Source: CAKTOF01 sp964523945
GTDB taxonomy: Bacteria; Bacillota; Clostridia; Oscillospirales; Oscillospiraceae
Direction of reading: 5' to 3'
Length of the DNA stretch: 5,994 nucleotides
NCBI GenBank assembly: GCA_964523945.1
Contig: CAZGBU010000116.1
Span: 1 to 5,994 of the forward strand
Below, piece after piece: positions 3,808 to 5,994 of this stretch (position 1 is its first letter; every line of letters starts with the position of its first letter). The notes below the pieces were generated by a model, which was not told the DNA's origin, ran no database searches, and saw only the letters and a program-made list of their open reading frames with translations. Made by a program: the position numbers and the translations under genes.

Positions 3808-5031
3808 TTGGAACGGATGATCCTGCACAGCGATCTGAACGCATTTTATGCCTCCGTCGAGATGCTGCTTGATCCAAAGCTCCGGGGGCGGGCGGTCGCC
3901 GTGTGCGGTTCGGTGGAGAACCGGCATGGCATCTGCCTGGCGAAGTCGCAGAAAGCGAAAGAAGCCGGGGTCAGGACCGGTATGGCGGTCTGGCAGGCGC
4001 GGCAGTGCTGCCCGGAGCTCGTTGTCGTGCCGCCGCAGTATGAGCAGTATTTGAAATTCTCCGAGATGGCGCGGGCGATTTACCGGCGTTATACCGACCG
4101 CATTGAGCCGTATGGGATGGATGAGTGCTGGCTGGATTTGAAAGACTGCACGGCGCGCAGCGGGCAGGCGGTCGCTGATGAGCTGCGCGCCGCCGTCCGG
4201 GAGGAGCTTGGGCTGACGGTCAGCATCGGCGTTTCATTTAATAAGGTGTTTGCGAAGCTCGGCTCCGACCGGAAAAAACCGGACGGGACGACGGTGATCG
4301 GCGATGATTTCCGCGAGACGATCTGGCCGCTGCCGGCGTCGGAGCTCCTGTACATCGGCCCGGCAACCACGCGCAAGCTGGCCGCACACGGCATCCGGAC
4401 AATTGGCCAGGTTGCACAGGCGTCGCCGGCGTTTTTGCAGCGCCTGTTGGGGATCAATGGCCTGATGCTGCACCGCTTCGCCAACGGGCGGGACACGGCG
4501 CGCGTCACGCCAGGCGATTACGTTCCGCCCATCGGTTCGGTCGGCCATGGCGTGACCTGCACGCGCGATCTGCGCGGGGAGGACGAGGTATTCCGCATCC
4601 TGCTCGAGCTGGCGCAGGACGTCGGACGCCGCCTGCGGCAGTATCGGCTTGCCGCCGGCGGCGTGCAGATTGCCGTGCGGGACAGCATGCTGCGCACCAG
4701 CCAGTATCAGACGCAGCTGGAGATCCCAACGCAGGATGCGCTGGAGCTGGCCCGCTTTGGCCGGACGCTGTTTGCGTCGTATGCCGGCGGGCCGGTGCGT
4801 TCGCTCACGATCCGCGCGATCGCGCTGTGCGAGCAGGCGCGTCCGCAGCAGCTGACGCTGTTCGACGACGACGACCGGCGCCGCCGTCGGGACCGGCTCA
4901 ACCGGACAATCGATGAGCTGCAGGGGCGCTTTGGCAAGCGGGCGGTCTATCCGTCAAGCCTGCTGCTCAACGAGACGATGCCGCACGATGGCCGGCATGC
5001 GGTGCAGATGCCGGGACTGATGCATCAGTAA
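3808..5031 (+). CDS. dinB: Y-family translesion DNA polymerase (DinB/Pol IV type)
   Basis: This error-prone polymerase copies past damaged bases during the SOS response. The 407-residue protein opens with MERMILHSDLNAFYASVE: Asp9 is the first metal ligand and Phe13 the likely steric gate. YGMDECWLD (102-110) supplies the catalytic Asp105 and Glu106. SIGVSFNKVFAKLGSD (139-154) is the conserved palm/fingers motif, and LLYIGPATTRKLAAHGI (180-196) is a helix-hairpin-helix thumb. The little-finger domain runs from about 240 to 345. QLTLF (348-352) matches the sliding-clamp-binding motif. It is followed by an acidic then Arg-rich stretch and the TIDELQGRFGKRAVYPSSL tail usual in Firmicutes homologues. 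The start is a TTG: AAGGGGAGGG (3792-3801) is six bases upstream of it, whereas the ATG at 3817 is 15 bases away and would lose MER. An ATG-like start far upstream (3730) lies inside the promoter. The SOS box upstream predicts LexA control. It could equally be named PolY/YqjW-like. Confidence 0.95.
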   Translation: MERMILHSDLNAFYASVEMLLDPKLRGRAVAVCGSVENRHGICLAKSQKAKEAGVRTGMAVWQARQCCPELVVVPPQYEQYLKFSEMARAIYRRYTDRIEPYGMDECWLDLKDCTARSGQAVADELRAAVREELGLTVSIGVSFNKVFAKLGSDRKKPDGTTVIGDDFRETIWPLPASELLYIGPATTRKLAAHGIRTIGQVAQASPAFLQRLLGINGLMLHRFANGRDTARVTPGDYVPPIGSVGHGVTCTRDLRGEDEVFRILLELAQDVGRRLRQYRLAAGGVQIAVRDSMLRTSQYQTQLEIPTQDALELARFGRTLFASYAGGPVRSLTIRAIALCEQARPQQLTLFDDDDRRRRRDRLNRTIDELQGRFGKRAVYPSSLLLNETMPHDGRHAVQMPGLMHQ

Positions 5032-5033
5032 AA

Positions 5034-5074
5034 CAGCGTGCGCGGGCGGGGCGGTTATCCGCTGCCGCGCGCTG
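5034..5074. other. GC-rich hairpin across the convergent ends of dinB and the HAD gene
   Basis: CAGC (5034-5037) pairs with GCTG (5071-5074). After a two-base bulge, GCGCGG (5040-5045) pairs with CCGCGC (5065-5070), and an inner GCGG (5051-5054) pairs with CCGC (5059-5062) around TTAT. The loop is part of the HAD stop codon. It begins two bases after the dinB stop. There is no T tract on either strand, so it is at best a weak or factor-assisted bidirectional terminator, and part of it is coding sequence. Confidence 0.35.
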
Positions 5075-5900
5075 CGATCATGCTGCGCAGTACGGCAGCT
5101 ACGCCGTCCTCGTTGTTCGAACCTGTGATGAGATCCGCCGTGGCCAGGCAGTTCGGCGCGGCGTTGGCGACGGCGACACCAAGCCCGGCGAAGCGGATCA
5201 TGTCCACATCGTTGTCAGCATTCCCGAACGCGGCAACCTGCCCGCGCGGTACACCGAGCAGGCCGCACAGCGCACGGAGCGCCGCGCCTTTTCCGGCGCT
5301 CTGATCGACAACCTCGAGCAGGTGGCGTGCAGAGTTGGTCAGATAGACATCGTCTGCCGCTGCGGCAATGCGTGCTTCGAGCGCCGTGCGCTGCTCATGC
5401 GAGGGGCAGACGATATTGAGACTGTCGAGCGAGCGCTCATGCGCGCGGACGAACGCGCGTACATCGTCAAGCGGCCGGCGCGTGCCCTGGATGTATGGCA
5501 CGTAGGCCGGCAGACAGCCAAATTGGGTCGGCTGCTCCACATAGCGCCGATCCGAATAGGGAATACCGTCCACAAACGCCTCGAGGATCATCTCTTCCGG
5601 TACAGCGGCAAGAACGGCGTGTACAGCCTGCTGTGAGAGCGTGCGCGAAACGATCCGATCGCCGCCCGGCACGCGGTTGACGGCCGCGCCGTTGGAGGTG
5701 ATCGCATAGCGGATGATACCGAGCCCGGTCAGCTCGCGCGGCAGTGCAGCGAACGAGCGGCCGGAGGCGATGACAATCTCGATGCCGCAGGCAGCCGCCT
5801 GACAGAGCGCCTCGCGCGTGGCAGGCGAAAGGGTCGAGTCGGTGTGCAGTGTTGTGTCGTCAAGGTCGAGCGCGACCAGACGGATGGAATCATAGCGCAT
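5055..5900 (-). CDS. Cof-type HAD-superfamily phosphatase
   Basis: Members of this family (Cof/YidA-like, class IIB HAD) hydrolyse sugar phosphates, nucleotides or flavin precursors in the cytoplasm through a phospho-aspartate. The 281-residue protein shows motif I DLDDTTL (12-18; nucleophile Asp12, acid/base Asp14), motif II ASGR (45-48, Ser46), the family's ITSNGA (67-72), and motif III Lys204 in SAGKGAAL. A C2-type cap lies at about residues 85-190. Motif IV reads FGNADNDVDM (225-234): the usual GDxxND is GNxxND, so Asn227 replaces the first metal-binding Asp. The rest of the site is intact, so activity is still likely but worth testing. The ATG at 5900 has AGGTG (5906-5910 on this strand) five bases upstream. 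It is convergent with dinB, stops 23 bases from it and appears monocistronic. The substrate cannot be predicted from sequence. Confidence 0.92.
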   Translation of the reverse strand: MRYDSIRLVALDLDDTTLHTDSTLSPATREALCQAAACGIEIVIASGRSFAALPRELTGLGIIRYAITSNGAAVNRVPGGDRIVSRTLSQQAVHAVLAAVPEEMILEAFVDGIPYSDRRYVEQPTQFGCLPAYVPYIQGTRRPLDDVRAFVRAHERSLDSLNIVCPSHEQRTALEARIAAAADDVYLTNSARHLLEVVDQSAGKGAALRALCGLLGVPRGQVAAFGNADNDVDMIRFAGLGVAVANAAPNCLATADLITGSNNEDGVAAVLRSMIAARGSG

Positions 5901-5923
5901 AACAGCACCTGCAATCGGTTTGA

Positions 5924-5941
5924 GATAGCGTTATTCTATCA
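5924..5941 (-). promoter_or_regulatory. Extended -10 promoter of the HAD gene, with a small dyad
   Basis: On the minus strand TGATAGAAT (5933-5941) is an extended -10 (TGn plus TAGAAT). The best -35, CTGGCT at 18 bases, matches only three of six positions. A 5-bp inverted repeat, GATAG (5924-5928) with CTATC (5936-5940), overlaps the -10 and could be an operator or chance. Transcription would start near 5926. Confidence 0.45.
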
Positions 5942-5952
5942 CAGGATGCGGC

Positions 5953-5974
5953 AAAAAGCCAGCTGCGCGGCTGG
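5953..5974 (-). terminator. Probable terminator of a minus-strand gene beyond the right edge
   Basis: Read on the minus strand, CCAGC (5970-5974) pairs with GCTGG (5959-5963) around six bases, then one C and five T residues (5953-5957). The stem is short but GC-rich. It would end a gene entering from the right and insulate the HAD promoter just downstream. The remaining bases to 5994 show no start or stop I can assign. Confidence 0.45.
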
Positions 5975-5994
5975 ATACGGGAACAGAAGGCCGT

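Overview
The window is ordinary chromosomal DNA of a bacterium. Most of it is GC-rich, and the gene set fits a high-GC member of the Clostridia (Oscillospirales/Ruminococcaceae-like). The pointers are strong AGGAGG-type ribosome binding sites, sigma-A-type TTGACA/TATAAT promoters, a clostridial-style Mrp with a Cys-rich N-terminus, a Firmicutes-type Y-family polymerase and a Bacillus/Clostridium-type LexA box. The taxonomy is inferred from family resemblance, not from a marker gene. No RNA genes, CRISPR arrays, insertion sequences or phage genes are visible.

Layout. (1) Positions 1-490 are visibly richer in A+T and carry one small membrane protein with a zinc ribbon, with its own promoter and a good terminator. 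(2) Positions 519-1875 hold a two-gene unit: trmO, the tRNA t6A37 methyltransferase, then mntP, a Mn2+ exporter, 15 bases downstream. (3) Positions 1884-2851 hold a monocistronic Mrp/ApbC-type Fe-S carrier ATPase with its own near-consensus promoter, a structured leader and a strong hairpin terminator. (4) Positions 2850-5031 hold a divergent pair of units around one regulatory region. To the left (minus strand) are a 95-residue protein of unknown function and a small P-loop kinase-like protein. To the right (plus strand) is a Y-family DNA polymerase (dinB-like). (5) Positions 5055-5900 (minus strand) hold a Cof-type HAD phosphatase, convergent with dinB, followed by its promoter and the probable terminator of a gene beyond the right edge.

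The most interesting part is positions 3708-3801. Two strong promoters on opposite strands face each other. Between their -10 boxes lies a nearly perfect 30-bp palindrome whose centre is a one-mismatch LexA (SOS) box. One repressor site could therefore control dinB, the unknown 95-residue protein and the kinase-like gene together. This suggests that the last two belong to the DNA-damage response. That link is inferred from the promoter layout; neither protein has a function I can assign.

The other genes are housekeeping functions (tRNA modification, metal homeostasis, Fe-S cluster handling, phosphate-ester hydrolysis) and have no obvious common pathway.
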